A stretch of 64,000 nucleotides of DNA from Microvirga antarctica (GTDB taxonomy: Bacteria; Pseudomonadota; Alphaproteobacteria; Rhizobiales; Beijerinckiaceae). Each line of letters opens with the position of its first letter. Within the stretch, counting starts at the first letter, position 1. The DNA is taken from NCBI RefSeq assembly GCF_017921815.1, contig NZ_JAGEMM010000002.1:496001-560000 (forward strand), in the 5' to 3' direction. Shown piece after piece: positions 49,300-59,457 of the stretch. The notes beneath the pieces are model-generated. The model saw nothing but the letters and a program-made list of their open reading frames with translations, did not search any database and had not been told where the DNA came from. Position numbers and translations under genes: made by a program.

Positions 49300-49488
49300 C
49301 TTTTTTGAGCACCCCCTGACGCAATTTTCGGCACCACCAGTATTGATCTTTGGTATTAGAAGGAGCCGCGCTTCCACGGCAGGTCGATCCGCGCTTGTCT
49401 TTTCGGAGATGGCTGTGTTGTGTGCTGTTGCGAGTCGCGTCCGGTGTCCCACCGTTTCCGCCAACCTGTTCGATTCTGAAGGCGTTCC

Positions 49489-50817
49489 ATGCGTTTGAGC
49501 CGTTTCTTTCTGCCCATCCTCCGCGAAACCCCCAAGGAAGCGGAGATCGTCTCGCATCGCCTCATGCTGCGCGCCGGCATGATCCGGCAGGAATCGGCAG
49601 GCATCTACGCATGGCTTCCGCTGGGTCTTCGCGTGCTCAACAAGGTCAACGCAATCGTGCGCGAGGAGCAGAACCGTTCCGGCGCGGTCGAATTGCTGAT
49701 GCCGACGATCCAGTCAGCCGATCTCTGGCGCGAATCCGGCCGCTACGATGCGTATGGCAAGGAAATGCTGCGGATCAAGGATCGTCATGAGCGCGACATG
49801 CTCTTCGGTCCGACGAACGAGGAGATGATCACCGAGATCTTTCGCGGCTACGTGCGTTCCTACAAGGACCTGCCGCTCAATCTCTACCATATCCAATGGA
49901 AGTTCCGCGATGAGGTCAGGCCGCGCTTCGGCGTGATGCGCTCGCGCGAATTCCTCATGAAAGACGCGTATTCGTTCGACCTCGACCAGGAGGGCGCGCG
50001 GCATTCCTACAACCGGATGTTCGTGGCCTACCTGCGCACCTTCGCCCGCATGGGCCTGAAGGCGATCCCGATGCGCGCCGATACCGGCCCCATCGGCGGC
50101 GACCTCAGCCATGAATTCATCATTCTCGCATCGACCGGCGAAAGCGAAGTGTTCTGCCACGCGGATTATCTCGATTACGAGACGCCTGCCATCGACACCG
50201 ATTTCGACAGTCGCGACGGCCTCCAGGCCCTGGTCGATCGGTGGACGTCCCTTTATGCCGCCACCTCCGAGATGCACGACGGCGCAGCCTTCGAGGCGAT
50301 GCCCGACGACCGCAAGATCTCCGCGCGCGGCATCGAGGTCGGCCACATCTTCTATTTCGGAACGAAGTATTCCGCTCCCATGGGCGCCAAGGTTACGGGG
50401 CCCGACGGCAAGGATCACGACGTCCATATGGGCTCCTACGGCATCGGGCCGAGCCGCCTGATCGCGGCGATCATTGAAGCCAGTCATGATGAGAACGGAA
50501 TCATCTGGCCGGAAGCGGTGGCGCCGTTCGACGTCGCGCTCTTGAACCTCAAGGCCGGGGATTCTGCCACCGACGAGGCCTGCGGCCGGATCTATCGCGA
50601 ACTCACGGCGGCCGGCCGCGACGTGCTCTACGATGATCGCGACGAGCGTCCGGGCGGCAAGTTCGCAACCGCAGATCTCATCGGCATTCCGTGGCAGGTG
50701 GTCATCGGGCCGAAGGGTCTGGCGGACGGCACTGTCGAGCTGAAGCACCGCGCGACGGGTGATAAACAGGTCGTGCCGCTCGACGACGTGGTCGCGCGCC
50801 TGACGGCGCCGCGTTGA
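49489..50817 (+). CDS. proS: Prolyl-tRNA synthetase (alphaproteobacterial short type)
   Basis: ProRS (442 aa) charges tRNA-Pro. It is the short form without the large editing insertion, as in alphaproteobacteria. Class II motifs are visible: motif 2 region [13 protein letters not shown] and [20 protein letters not shown], motif 3 [13 protein letters not shown], then the anticodon-binding domain (residues about 345-442). ATG 49489 begins [15 protein letters not shown], the usual start. Confidence 0.96.
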   Translation: MRLSRFFLPILRETPKEAEIVSHRLMLRAGMIRQESAGIYAWLPLGLRVLNKVNAIVREEQNRSGAVELLMPTIQSADLWRESGRYDAYGKEMLRIKDRHERDMLFGPTNEEMITEIFRGYVRSYKDLPLNLYHIQWKFRDEVRPRFGVMRSREFLMKDAYSFDLDQEGARHSYNRMFVAYLRTFARMGLKAIPMRADTGPIGGDLSHEFIILASTGESEVFCHADYLDYETPAIDTDFDSRDGLQALVDRWTSLYAATSEMHDGAAFEAMPDDRKISARGIEVGHIFYFGTKYSAPMGAKVTGPDGKDHDVHMGSYGIGPSRLIAAIIEASHDENGIIWPEAVAPFDVALLNLKAGDSATDEACGRIYRELTAAGRDVLYDDRDERPGGKFATADLIGIPWQVVIGPKGLADGTVELKHRATGDKQVVPLDDVVARLTAPR

Positions 50818-50825
50818 CCGGCCCA

Positions 50826-52124
50826 ATGACCGCATCGACTGCCCCCAAAGCGGCCCCGAAGGTGACGTCCGGCACGAAGCCATTTTCGCTTTTCGAGTGG
50901 ATGCTCGCGGGTCGGTATCTGCGGACGCGGCGTCGGGAAGGGTTCGTCTCCGTCATCGCCGGATTCTCGTTTCTCGGCATCATGCTTGGCGTCGCCACGC
51001 TGATCGTGGTGCTGTCGGTGATGAACGGATTCCGCAAGGAACTCCTCGACAAGATCGTCGGCATCAACGGTCATATCTTCGTGGCGCCCATCGAGACGCC
51101 GCTGACCGATTACGATGCGGTCGCCAAACGGATCGCCGCGGCGCCCGGCGTAAAACGCGCCATGCCGCTCGTGGAAGGCCAGGCCTTCGGCTCGTCGCAA
51201 TATAGCGGCAGCGGCGTGCTGGTGCGCGGCGTGCGGGCCAAGGATCTGAAGAAGATCGAGCACATTGCCGGCAATATCCAGCAGGGAACGCTGGAGGATT
51301 TCGACAAGGGGGAGGGCGTCGCCATCGGGCGGCGGCTTGCCGAGTCGCTCTCGCTGCAGGCCGGCGACACCTTCACGCTGATCACCCCGCGCGGCGCATC
51401 GACACCCTTCGGCACGGCGCCCCGCATCAAGGGCTACCCGGTCAAGGCGGTGTTCGAGATCGGCATGTCGGAATTCGACTCGACCTTCGTCTACATGCCG
51501 CTTGCGGAGGCGCAGAGCTATTTCAACCGTCCCGACGACGTCCAGTTGATCGAGGTCTATCTCAACGATGCCGACAAGGTCGACGAGGCGCGCGCCGCCA
51601 TCGAAACCGCCGCCGGCCGACCGATCCTGATGACGGACTGGCGCCAGCGCAACCGAACCTTTTTCGGCGCCCTCGAGGTGGAGCGTAACGTGATGTTCCT
51701 CATCCTGACCCTCATCGTCCTGGTGGCCGCGCTCAACATCATTTCAGGGCTGATCATGCTGGTGAAGGACAAATCCAGCGACATCGCGATCCTGCGCACC
51801 ATGGGAGCCACCAAGGGGGCGGTGATGCGGGTGTTCCTCATCACCGGCGCGTCGATTGGCATTGTGGGAACCATCGCGGGCTTTGCCCTCGGCCTGCTTC
51901 TCGCGCTCAATGTGGAGAGCATCCGCAGCTTCATCTCGCGGCTCACCAGCACGAACCTGTTTCCGGCGGAGCTCTATTTTCTGAGCAGGCTTCCTGCCGA
52001 CGTCAATCCGACCGAAGTGCTGACGATCCTGCTGATGGCCATGGTTCTCTCGCTCCTCGCCACGCTCTATCCGTCCTGGCGCGCCGCAAAGCTCGACCCG
52101 GTCGAAGCCCTTCGTTACGGATAG
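50826..52124 (+). CDS. lolC: Lipoprotein-releasing ABC transporter permease LolC/LolE type
   Basis: The 432-aa inner-membrane permease releases outer-membrane lipoproteins with LolD. It has the MacB-like fold: one N-terminal span ([20 protein letters not shown]), a periplasmic domain (residues about 60-280) and three C-terminal spans in the FtsX domain (from [15 protein letters not shown]). Alphaproteobacteria usually have a single permease serving both LolC and LolE roles. I chose ATG 50826 over a TTG that overlaps the proS stop. lolD follows after four bases. Confidence 0.92.
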   Translation: MTASTAPKAAPKVTSGTKPFSLFEWMLAGRYLRTRRREGFVSVIAGFSFLGIMLGVATLIVVLSVMNGFRKELLDKIVGINGHIFVAPIETPLTDYDAVAKRIAAAPGVKRAMPLVEGQAFGSSQYSGSGVLVRGVRAKDLKKIEHIAGNIQQGTLEDFDKGEGVAIGRRLAESLSLQAGDTFTLITPRGASTPFGTAPRIKGYPVKAVFEIGMSEFDSTFVYMPLAEAQSYFNRPDDVQLIEVYLNDADKVDEARAAIETAAGRPILMTDWRQRNRTFFGALEVERNVMFLILTLIVLVAALNIISGLIMLVKDKSSDIAILRTMGATKGAVMRVFLITGASIGIVGTIAGFALGLLLALNVESIRSFISRLTSTNLFPAELYFLSRLPADVNPTEVLTILLMAMVLSLLATLYPSWRAAKLDPVEALRYG

Positions 52125-52128
52125 AATC

Positions 52129-52824
52129 ATGTCCTCCGGCCAGCCCCAGCCTGCTCTTTTCCTCTCCAAGGTCGAACGCCGTTACGCGCAAGGGGAGGGC
52201 TCCCTCGAGGTGTTGCGCGGGGCGGATCTTGCCATCTGGCCCGGCGAGATCGTCGCTCTCGTGGCGCCCTCTGGCACCGGCAAGTCCACGCTCCTGCATG
52301 TGGCAGGACTGCTCGAAAAGCCGGATGGCGGCGAGGTCTATGTGGGCGGGTTACCGACAGCGGCGATGGACGATGCCGGTCGGACCCGGATCCGTCGGGA
52401 GGACCTCGGTTTTATTTATCAGTTCCACCATCTCCTGCCTGAATTCTCGGCTCTTGAAAACGTCGTGATCCCGCAACTGATCCGGGGGTACAGCAAGGCT
52501 GACGGACGCCAGCGCGCGAGCCAGTTGTTGACCTTCCTGGGGCTCGGCAAGCGCCTCGATCATCGGCCGGGGGAATTGTCCGGCGGCGAGCAGCAGCGGG
52601 TCGCCATCGCACGCGCCGTCGCCAACGCCCCGCGCCTGCTCCTGGCAGACGAGCCGACCGGCAATCTCGACCCAACGACGGCCGATCGGGTCTTCCAGAC
52701 GCTGGTCGCCATCGTGCGCGCCTCCAAGCTCGCCGCGCTGATCGCCACCCACAATCTTGACCTCGCCGCGCGGATGGATCGACAGGTGACCATCCGGGAC
52801 GGCCTCATCGTGCCGCTCCGCTGA
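52129..52824 (+). CDS. lolD: Lipoprotein-releasing ABC transporter ATPase LolD
   Basis: LolD (231 aa) powers lipoprotein release. Walker A reads APSGTGKST, the signature is [14 protein letters not shown], Walker B is [12 protein letters not shown], and the LolD-typical [18 protein letters not shown] is present. The start lies four bases after the permease stop, forming a two-gene unit. Confidence 0.94.
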   Translation: MSSGQPQPALFLSKVERRYAQGEGSLEVLRGADLAIWPGEIVALVAPSGTGKSTLLHVAGLLEKPDGGEVYVGGLPTAAMDDAGRTRIRREDLGFIYQFHHLLPEFSALENVVIPQLIRGYSKADGRQRASQLLTFLGLGKRLDHRPGELSGGEQQRVAIARAVANAPRLLLADEPTGNLDPTTADRVFQTLVAIVRASKLAALIATHNLDLAARMDRQVTIRDGLIVPLR

Positions 52825-52913
52825 AGCGCAAATCCAATGACCTCACAGGTTATCGCGCCCATCGCGTGACACAGGCAGAGTTGGCCCATCGCCTGAACGA
52901 TGGAGCCGTCCCC

Positions 52914-53243
52914 ATGCCAACCTTTGCCATTGCCCGCCTTCGCAACGTCGAGATCGGCCCCGCCATTGTCGAATATCTCCGGCGGATCGACTCGACGCTG
53001 GTGCCCTTTGGCGGCCGGTTTGTTCTCCACGGCGATCCGGTCGAGGTGCTCGAAGGGGACTGGTCCGGCGATCTGGTCGCCATCCAGTTCCCGAGCCGGC
53101 AAGAGGCTCGGGCGTGGTACGCCTCTCCCGCCTATCGGGCGATCCTGAGCTTGCGGACCGACCACTCCACCTCGGATGTCATCCTGATCGACGGCGTCGC
53201 TGACGACCATCGCGCGACGGATATTCTCGACAGGCTCGCTTGA
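52914..53243 (+). CDS. DUF1330 family protein
   Basis: The 109-aa protein has a dimeric alpha-beta barrel fold (DUF1330) with [17 protein letters not shown] and [20 protein letters not shown], both typical. I chose ATG 52914 (MPTFAIARL) with GGAG eight bases upstream; an in-frame GTG 16 codons earlier lacks family support. Function is unknown. It is downstream of lolD by 89 bases. Confidence 0.82.
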   Translation: MPTFAIARLRNVEIGPAIVEYLRRIDSTLVPFGGRFVLHGDPVEVLEGDWSGDLVAIQFPSRQEARAWYASPAYRAILSLRTDHSTSDVILIDGVADDHRATDILDRLA

Positions 53244-53432
53244 TTCGACGCAAGCAGTCGCCGAGAGGCGGGTTCTGACCACGAGAAGTATCCGGGTCGG
53301 CGAGGGCGAGCGCGTCGGCAGCGGCGAGAGTTATAGCCCAGAGGCTGCACCGACCCCTTCGTCACAGACCTTCCGTCGCGTTAAGCTTTCATTGACTCCC
53401 CGCGCCGGACGAACAATTCACAGCTTTACACA

Positions 53433-53447
53433 GAACATACAGCGAAC
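53433..53447. promoter_or_regulatory. LexA box 1 (GAAC-N7-GAAC)
   Basis: The direct repeat GAAC-ATACAGC-GAAC is the reverse complement of the alphaproteobacterial LexA box GTTC-N7-GTTC. It lies 36 bases before the small frame at 53483. Confidence 0.7.
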
Positions 53448-53453
53448 AATAAT

Positions 53454-53468
53454 GAACATGTCAGGAAC
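53454..53468. promoter_or_regulatory. LexA box 2 (GAAC-N7-GAAC)
   Basis: A second direct repeat, GAAC-ATGTCAG-GAAC, follows six bases after the first box. The four GAAC half-sites are spaced 11, 10 and 11 bases apart, so all face the same side of the helix. A possible promoter -35 (TTGACT, 53392-53397) lies upstream. Confidence 0.7.
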
Positions 53469-53482
53469 ATGGAGATACCGAC

Positions 53483-53584
53483 ATGGTTCGCATCCTTCTC
53501 GAAACAACGGCTGAAATCACCTCTCTGGCTCTGTTTGGCGGCATGGTGGCCATCTGGGCGCTGGCGCTCTCGCCCTTTGCCTGA
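53483..53584 (+). CDS. 33-aa single-span membrane peptide, probably LexA-controlled (SOS)
   Basis: This 34-codon frame starts at ATG 53483, 14 bases after LexA box 2, with GGAGAT seven bases upstream. The peptide begins MVRILLETTAEITSLALFGG and continues with MVAIWALALSPFA. It has a short charged/amphipathic lead and one hydrophobic span of about 20 residues ending in Trp-Ala-Leu, so it should be an inner-membrane peptide. Two tandem LexA boxes next to its start suggest DNA-damage induction. In Caulobacter the SOS-induced inner-membrane peptide SidA (29 aa) blocks division through FtsW; size, topology and control agree, but I infer no homology. An ordinary gene-length cutoff would miss it. 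dnaE begins 129 bases further on. Confidence 0.62.
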   Translation: MVRILLETTAEITSLALFGGMVAIWALALSPFA

Positions 53585-53713
53585 TCCCGCAATTCACAGG
53601 CTCCGCGCCTCATTCACAACCAAACCGGGCATGCGTCGATATTCGGCGGTGTCGGGTCTGGCGAGGCCGGTCCGCCGCATGCGAAAACAGACCCCTGTCT
53701 GAGTCGGGGTTTC

Positions 53714-56700
53714 ATGGCGCGCATTCTTCAAGATATCGGTTTTGTGCATCTTCACGTGCACTCCTCCTACTCGCTTCTCGAGGGGGCGTTGAAGATCGGG
53801 AAGCTCGCGGAACTGGCCAAGGCCGACAAGCAGCCCGCCCTTGCTCTGACGGACACCAACAATCTCTTCGGCGCCCTCGAATTTTCCGAGAAACTGGCAG
53901 GCTCCGGCATCCAGCCGATAGCCGGGGTTCAGCTCTCGGTGTGTTTCGAGGAGCCTGATCCGACCATCCGGCTGCCGCCGCAGCCGCCCAATATCGTCCT
54001 CCTCGCCCAGACCGATGAGGGCTATCGCAATCTCATGCGGCTTGTGAGCCGCGCCTATTTCGGCGTGCCGCTGGGAGATGCGCCAAGTCTTCCGTCAACG
54101 GCCCTGGCGGCCCATTGCGAGGGTCTCATCGCGCTGACCGGCGGGTTGACCGGCCCCCTCGATTTGGCACTGCGCGACAGTGGCCGTCCTGACGTGGCAC
54201 AGGCCCGGCTGGACGTTCTCAAGCAGGCCTTCGGGCACCAGCTCTATGTGGAAATTCAGCGCCACGGACTCGACGAGCAACGTCTTGTCGAAGCCGAGCT
54301 GATCGCGCTCGCGGACCGCAACAGCCTTCCGATCGTCGCCACCAACGAACCGTTCTTTTCGGCCACTGGTGATTTCGAGGCGCATGACGCGCTGCTCGCG
54401 ATCTCCAGCGGCCGCGTGGTGTCGGATGGCAGCCGTCGCCGCCTGTCGCCCCAGCATGATTTCAAGACGCGCCGGCAGATGATGGAGCTGTTCGCGGATC
54501 TGCCCGATGCGCTGCAGGCCAGCGTCGAGATCGCCATGCGGTGCTCAACCCGCGTGACCACCCGCAAGCCCATCCTGCCCCGGTTCGGAACGGATTCCGA
54601 TCTTGTCCCGCTCGATGAGGATGCGGAACTGAAGCGGCAGGCCGAGGAGGGGCTTGTGCTGCGCCTTGCGGCCCACGGCACGGCGCCCGGATTGACCGAG
54701 CAGGACTACCACGACCGGCTCGCCTTCGAGATCGGCGTCATCCAGCGCATGAAGTTTCCCGGTTACTTCCTGATCGTGGCCGATTTCATCAAATGGGCGA
54801 AGGACAACGACATTCCCGTCGGTCCGGGCCGTGGCTCCGGCGCCGGGTCGCTGGTGGCCTACGCGCTCACCGTGACGGATCTCGATCCGCTCCGGTTCGG
54901 CCTGCTCTTCGAGCGGTTTCTCAATCCGGAACGCGTCTCGATGCCCGACTTCGACATCGATTTCTGCGTCGATGGCCGCGAGCGTGTCATCGAGTATGTG
55001 CAGAAGCGCTACGGCGAGGAGCAGGTCGCCCAGATCATCACTTTCGGAACGCTGCTGGCCCGCGGCGTGATCCGCGACGTCGGCCGTGTGCTGGAAATGC
55101 CGTACGGGCAGGTCGACAAGCTCACCAAGCTGGTGCCGCAGAATCCGGCCAATCCGGTCACCCTCAAACAGGCTATCGAAGGCGAGCCGAAGCTGCAGGC
55201 GGCCATCGAGGAGGAGCCTGTCGTTGCCCGCATGCTGACCATCGCCCAGAAGCTCGAGGGGCTTCACCGCCATGCCTCCACCCACGCTGCCGGTGTGGTC
55301 ATCGGCGACCGTCCGTTGCAGGAGCTCGTGCCGCTCTATCGCGATCCCAAGACCGGGATGCGCGTGACCCAGTACAACATGAAATGGGTCGAGCAGGCGG
55401 GGCTGGTGAAGTTCGACTTCCTCGGCCTGAAGACACTGACCGTGCTGCGGACAGCGGTCGACCTCGTCCTTCGCCGCGGAATCGAGATCGATCTGTCGGC
55501 GCTCCCGCTCGACGACACCAAGTCTTACGAGGCCCTGTGCCGCGGCGAGACGGTCGGCGTGTTCCAGGTGGAAAGCGCCGGCATGCGCAAGGCGCTGGTG
55601 GAGATGGAGGCCGACCGTTTCGAGGACCTCATCGCCCTCGTGGCGCTCTACCGGCCGGGTCCCATGGCCAATATTCCGGTCTATTGCGCGCGCAAGCTCG
55701 GCAAGGACGAGCACAACAAGAAGCACTGGTATCCCCACCCCAAGCTCGAGCCGGTGTTGCGCGAGACCTTCGGCATCATCGTCTACCAGGAGCAGGTCAT
55801 GGAGGTGGCCAAGGTCCTCTCCGGCTATTCGCTCGGGGACGCCGACCTGCTGCGCCGGGCCATGGGCAAGAAGATCAAGAAGGAGATGGACGACCAGCGC
55901 GAGCGGTTCGTGTCAGGCGCCATCGCGGGCGGCCTCGACAAGGGCAATGCGAACGAGATCTTCGATCTGCTGGCAAAATTCGCCGATTACGGCTTCAACA
56001 AGAGTCATGCCGCAGCCTACGCGCTCGTCGCCTTCCAGACGGCCTACCTGAAAGCCAACTATCCGGTCGAATTCCTCGCGGCGTCGATGACGCTCGACCT
56101 CGACAACACCGACAAGCTGTCCGAATTCAGGCGCGAAGCCCAGCGGCTCGGGTTGAAGGTCGAGCCGCCCTCGGTAAACCGGTCCGGCGTCGTGTTCGAC
56201 GTGCATTACGATGCCGAAGGGCAGGGGGCGATCCTGTATGCGCTTGCGGCCGTGAAGGGCGTCGGCCGGCAAGCGATCGAGGCGTTGATGGAGGCCCGCG
56301 GCGATGTGCCTTTCAAGGACCTCGCGGATTTCGCACGGCGCATCAATCCGCGCTCCCTCAACAAGCGCACGCTCGAGAACCTGATCGCCGCGGGCGCACT
56401 GGACGAGCTCGAACCAGACCGCGCCAGGGCAAGCGCGTCCATCGACGCCATGATGAGCCTTGCCCAGCAGGCGGTGGAGGCGGCCAATGGCGGGATGATC
56501 GACATGTTCGGCGGCGTCGGCTCGTCCGACGTTCAGCTGCGCATTCCGCCCTACGAGCCATGGCCCGCTTCCGAGAAGCTTCAGCGCGAATACGACGCCG
56601 TTGGATTTTTCATCTCGGGCCATCCCCTGGACGAGTACGGCGATCTCCTGAAGAAGTTACGGGTTCAGACCTGGACGGAGTTCTGCCGGTCCGTGAAGGC

Positions 56701-57187
56701 CGGCAATTCCGTCGGGCGGATCGCCGCGACGGTTCTCGACCGGCAGGAGCGGCGCACGCGGACCGGCAACAAGATGGGCATCCTCACCCTGTCCGATCAG
56801 ACCGGACATTTCGAGGCGATCGTGTTCTCGGAAGGATTGCAGCGCTTCCGCGAGATCCTCGAGCCGGGCAGCGCCGTCGTGCTGATGGTGACCGCGGGTC
56901 TCGAGGGCGATGAGGTCCGCGCGCGGATCGGGATGGCTGAGCCTCTTGAGGAGGCGATCTCGAAGCACCAGAAAGGAATGCGGATCTTCCTGCGTGACGA
57001 GCGGCCCATCGGCAGCGTGTTCGAACGCCTGAAGGCAAAGGGCGAGGGCGAGGTGTCCTTGGTGCTGATCCTCGACGATGGGGATCGCGAGGTCGAGGTG
57101 AAGCTTCCCGGAAAATACATGGCCTCCCCGCAGATCGCGGGCGCGCTCCGGGCCGTGCCTGGGGTGGTCGACGTCCACATGAATTGA
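53714..57187 (+). CDS. dnaE: DNA polymerase III subunit alpha (replicative DnaE1)
   Basis: The 1157-aa catalytic subunit of the replicative polymerase. It starts with a PHP domain (HLHVHSSYSLLEGALK). The C-family polymerase core has GRGSGAGSLVAYAL and the catalytic aspartates in MPDFDIDFC. FNKSHAAAYALVAFQTAYLK and the OB-fold region near the C-terminus (GILTLSDQTGHFEAIVFSE) follow. Length and the intact C-terminal OB-fold support DnaE1 over the shorter, mutagenic DnaE2. It lies downstream of the LexA-boxed small gene and might be partly read from that promoter. Confidence 0.95.
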   Translation: MARILQDIGFVHLHVHSSYSLLEGALKIGKLAELAKADKQPALALTDTNNLFGALEFSEKLAGSGIQPIAGVQLSVCFEEPDPTIRLPPQPPNIVLLAQTDEGYRNLMRLVSRAYFGVPLGDAPSLPSTALAAHCEGLIALTGGLTGPLDLALRDSGRPDVAQARLDVLKQAFGHQLYVEIQRHGLDEQRLVEAELIALADRNSLPIVATNEPFFSATGDFEAHDALLAISSGRVVSDGSRRRLSPQHDFKTRRQMMELFADLPDALQASVEIAMRCSTRVTTRKPILPRFGTDSDLVPLDEDAELKRQAEEGLVLRLAAHGTAPGLTEQDYHDRLAFEIGVIQRMKFPGYFLIVADFIKWAKDNDIPVGPGRGSGAGSLVAYALTVTDLDPLRFGLLFERFLNPERVSMPDFDIDFCVDGRERVIEYVQKRYGEEQVAQIITFGTLLARGVIRDVGRVLEMPYGQVDKLTKLVPQNPANPVTLKQAIEGEPKLQAAIEEEPVVARMLTIAQKLEGLHRHASTHAAGVVIGDRPLQELVPLYRDPKTGMRVTQYNMKWVEQAGLVKFDFLGLKTLTVLRTAVDLVLRRGIEIDLSALPLDDTKSYEALCRGETVGVFQVESAGMRKALVEMEADRFEDLIALVALYRPGPMANIPVYCARKLGKDEHNKKHWYPHPKLEPVLRETFGIIVYQEQVMEVAKVLSGYSLGDADLLRRAMGKKIKKEMDDQRERFVSGAIAGGLDKGNANEIFDLLAKFADYGFNKSHAAAYALVAFQTAYLKANYPVEFLAASMTLDLDNTDKLSEFRREAQRLGLKVEPPSVNRSGVVFDVHYDAEGQGAILYALAAVKGVGRQAIEALMEARGDVPFKDLADFARRINPRSLNKRTLENLIAAGALDELEPDRARASASIDAMMSLAQQAVEAANGGMIDMFGGVGSSDVQLRIPPYEPWPASEKLQREYDAVGFFISGHPLDEYGDLLKKLRVQTWTEFCRSVKAGNSVGRIAATVLDRQERRTRTGNKMGILTLSDQTGHFEAIVFSEGLQRFREILEPGSAVVLMVTAGLEGDEVRARIGMAEPLEEAISKHQKGMRIFLRDERPIGSVFERLKAKGEGEVSLVLILDDGDREVEVKLPGKYMASPQIAGALRAVPGVVDVHMN

Positions 57188-57215
57188 CGGCGGCGGGCTG
57201 GGTGCCGGCCCGGTG

Positions 57216-58190
57216 CTAACGTGCGTCTAATCCGGCGACGTCGATGGCGTCGACCACCCACTGCCCGACAGCAGGTTTGAAATGCAGGTTGTCGAACCAC
57301 GAGGGCGATGAGCCGACCTGGGGATCGAAGTCGTCAAACTGACGGTCATCGGTCAAATCGTGGAACGGCACCCCATGGGTCGCGGCGCTCGCGGCGACGG
57401 CCGAGCGCCAGCGATCGAGATCGCCCTCGAGGCCTTTTGCGGCGAAGATCCGCCGCTGCGCGTTGCTGAGGGGAGAGAGATACAGGACGACGTGGCGGTC
57501 GCGCAGTATCGACAGCGCCTCATCGAGCCCAACCAGAGCGGTCGGTTCAAAGGGCAGGAGGTTGTCCAACTGGCGACCGTCATCCTGAGCCGTCAGCCGC
57601 GCATCGCGGTCGGGTGTTTGGCGAAACCCGTTGAGAGCCCAGCCCCCCGGCTCGTAGGTTTCTCCACCGAACGCGATCCCAATGCCGCTGAGGCTGCGCC
57701 AGCTCAGGACCCGGTTGGTGACGAACAGCGCGCGGCCCCCAGGCGTATCGAGATCCGGGCTGAGAGGCGCCGCGAGGGGAAAGCGTGTGAAGGAGAAATA
57801 GTCCAGGCCGATCACGATGGTGCGTGGGCTCGGCCGGGAGACGATGAGCCGGGCGAGGGTCGGCAATTCATAGGCCATGAGCGCCGAGAGACCGAAATTG
57901 TACGCCGGTGTTCGGGATATCGGCAGCGTGGACGGATCGAGCCCGCGATACATCACCGAACTCCCGAGCAGCACCGTCTCAGGTGGCGGCCTCAGAATAA
58001 ATTGCAGCGGCTTTGCCAGTCGGCCATCCGTATCGAGAAGACGGTTCGTCGCGTAAGAACCCCGCAACCAGGGAGGATCGCTCCGAAACGCCCAGTAGGG
58101 GTCAGACAGGAGCGACAACGCGCTCGCCGACGCCACGCCGGCCACGATGGCGACGAGGAACACCCGGATGAAGCCTGTCCAGCGCAACAT
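57216..58190 (-). CDS. Membrane-anchored periplasmic SGNH-hydrolase-like protein
   Basis: The 324-aa protein has one N-terminal membrane span (residues about 8-28) and a periplasmic domain. VLLGSSVMYRGLDPS (about 93-107) resembles SGNH block I with Gly-Ser-Ser, and WFDNLHFKPAVGQWV near the C-terminus resembles block V with Asp and His three residues apart. Related proteins (DltD/AlgX-like) act on cell-surface polysaccharide acylation. I infer only a surface-polysaccharide or envelope role. It converges on dnaE and faces the diguanylate cyclase. Confidence 0.6.
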   Translation of the reverse strand: MLRWTGFIRVFLVAIVAGVASASALSLLSDPYWAFRSDPPWLRGSYATNRLLDTDGRLAKPLQFILRPPPETVLLGSSVMYRGLDPSTLPISRTPAYNFGLSALMAYELPTLARLIVSRPSPRTIVIGLDYFSFTRFPLAAPLSPDLDTPGGRALFVTNRVLSWRSLSGIGIAFGGETYEPGGWALNGFRQTPDRDARLTAQDDGRQLDNLLPFEPTALVGLDEALSILRDRHVVLYLSPLSNAQRRIFAAKGLEGDLDRWRSAVAASAATHGVPFHDLTDDRQFDDFDPQVGSSPSWFDNLHFKPAVGQWVVDAIDVAGLDAR

Positions 58191-58368
58191 CGTTGTTGAC
58201 TAGCCCATCGTGCGCCCGATCGCCAGATCGTCGCGTAGGCAATGAAGATCCGCGCTCGGCCATGGTGTTGTGCGTCAGGTTCACGAACGACTCTCCGGCC
58301 CCTGCCGCTTGCGCGCCTTCCGCAACGCGTCGATAGAAGGCGCGGACCATCAGATCGGAAGGCCGATA

Positions 58369-59091
58369 ATGCTCAAGACCATCTGGAAGGCCTTTCTGGT
58401 CACGGCGACTATCGTGGCCGTGAGCCAGATCGTGTCTTTCGCAGCTCGTTGGTCGAACAATCAGCCATTCACGATGTTCGTGTTCGTCATGAATGCGATT
58501 CTGCCCGTTCTCACAGCCTTCCCGACCGCCCTCTATATCTTCTGGCAGCATGACCGGCTCAGGTCCGCCTTGGCGGAATTGTCGGCTGCGCACACGCTTC
58601 TCGAGCGCCGCGCCACGGTCGATCATCTGACCGGGCTTCTGAACCGAGAGGCATTCTTGACGATGGTCAGAGCCGTCCGACGCGAGTCGGCTCCGGAAGG
58701 GGCCCTTCTCCTGCTCGATGTCGATCACTTCAAAAGCGTGAATGACACCTACGGGCATGCCGTTGGCGACGAGGCTCTCGTGGCGATCTCGAACGAGATT
58801 GCAGGGTCTTTGCGAGACGGCGATCTCGCCGGGCGAATTGGCGGCGAGGAGTTTGCCGTGTATCTCCCCGCCGGAACCTCCCTGCCAGAAGCCGCCGACC
58901 TGGCCGATCGGATCCGGCAGCGCATCGAGCGTCTGCCATTCGGATTGCCGCAGGGCCAGCGCCACGTTCTCACGGTCAGCATCGGGATTGCTGCCGCCGC
59001 AGGCGGCGTGACCTTTGCGCAGGTCATGCGGGCCGCTGATCGAAATCTCTACGAGGCGAAGGATCGCGGGCGCAACACGGTCGTGTCTTGA
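58369..59091 (+). CDS. Diguanylate cyclase (GGDEF protein), membrane-bound
   Basis: The 240-aa protein has two N-terminal membrane spans (residues about 5-60) and a short coiled segment, then a complete GGDEF domain (residues about 75-240). The active site reads GGEEF, a functional variant, and an RxxD inhibitory I-site (RDGD) sits five residues before it. It should make cyclic di-GMP with product inhibition. There is no sensory domain beyond the membrane part. I chose ATG 58369 (MLKTIWKAFL) with GGAAGG upstream. The product probably regulates matrix or motility; its neighbours are polysaccharide genes. Confidence 0.88.
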   Translation: MLKTIWKAFLVTATIVAVSQIVSFAARWSNNQPFTMFVFVMNAILPVLTAFPTALYIFWQHDRLRSALAELSAAHTLLERRATVDHLTGLLNREAFLTMVRAVRRESAPEGALLLLDVDHFKSVNDTYGHAVGDEALVAISNEIAGSLRDGDLAGRIGGEEFAVYLPAGTSLPEAADLADRIRQRIERLPFGLPQGQRHVLTVSIGIAAAAGGVTFAQVMRAADRNLYEAKDRGRNTVVS

Positions 59092-59457
59092 CGCCGGAGA
59101 CCCACTTCCAAACCGGTCCGACTGCTCCAGCCTGCGGGTGAACCCGTCACAAGTCGCGTGTCCTCACAGACCGACAGACCTTTTCCGCGTCGCTGGCCGC
59201 GAAGAACCGCGCTCCGAACTTGTCACTATCGGCAGCGACGAGCGTTGCGGTAAGGATAATTGCCGCAAATGATCTTTGGCGTGCATTTAGTTTCAATTTC
59301 GAAACAATTCAGAACGATAACAACAAGATTTAGATACGGAAGCCAATATTATAAGCGCAAGTATTTTTATTGTTGCGCTGCAATATAAATCTGTGACACG
59401 CTTCTCTTATAGTCATCGTATTCTTATGAGGCATGGCCTTCCGACCTCCGGGGACGA
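59092..59457 (+). other. AT-rich leader before the glycosyltransferase operon
   Basis: The 366-base spacer has no gene I can support. Its second half (59270-59430) is clearly AT-richer than the surroundings, with inverted repeats GTTTC-N6-GAAAC (59291-59306) and TTGC-GCT-GCAA (59373-59383). It is the likely control region of the operon that follows. Confidence 0.45.
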
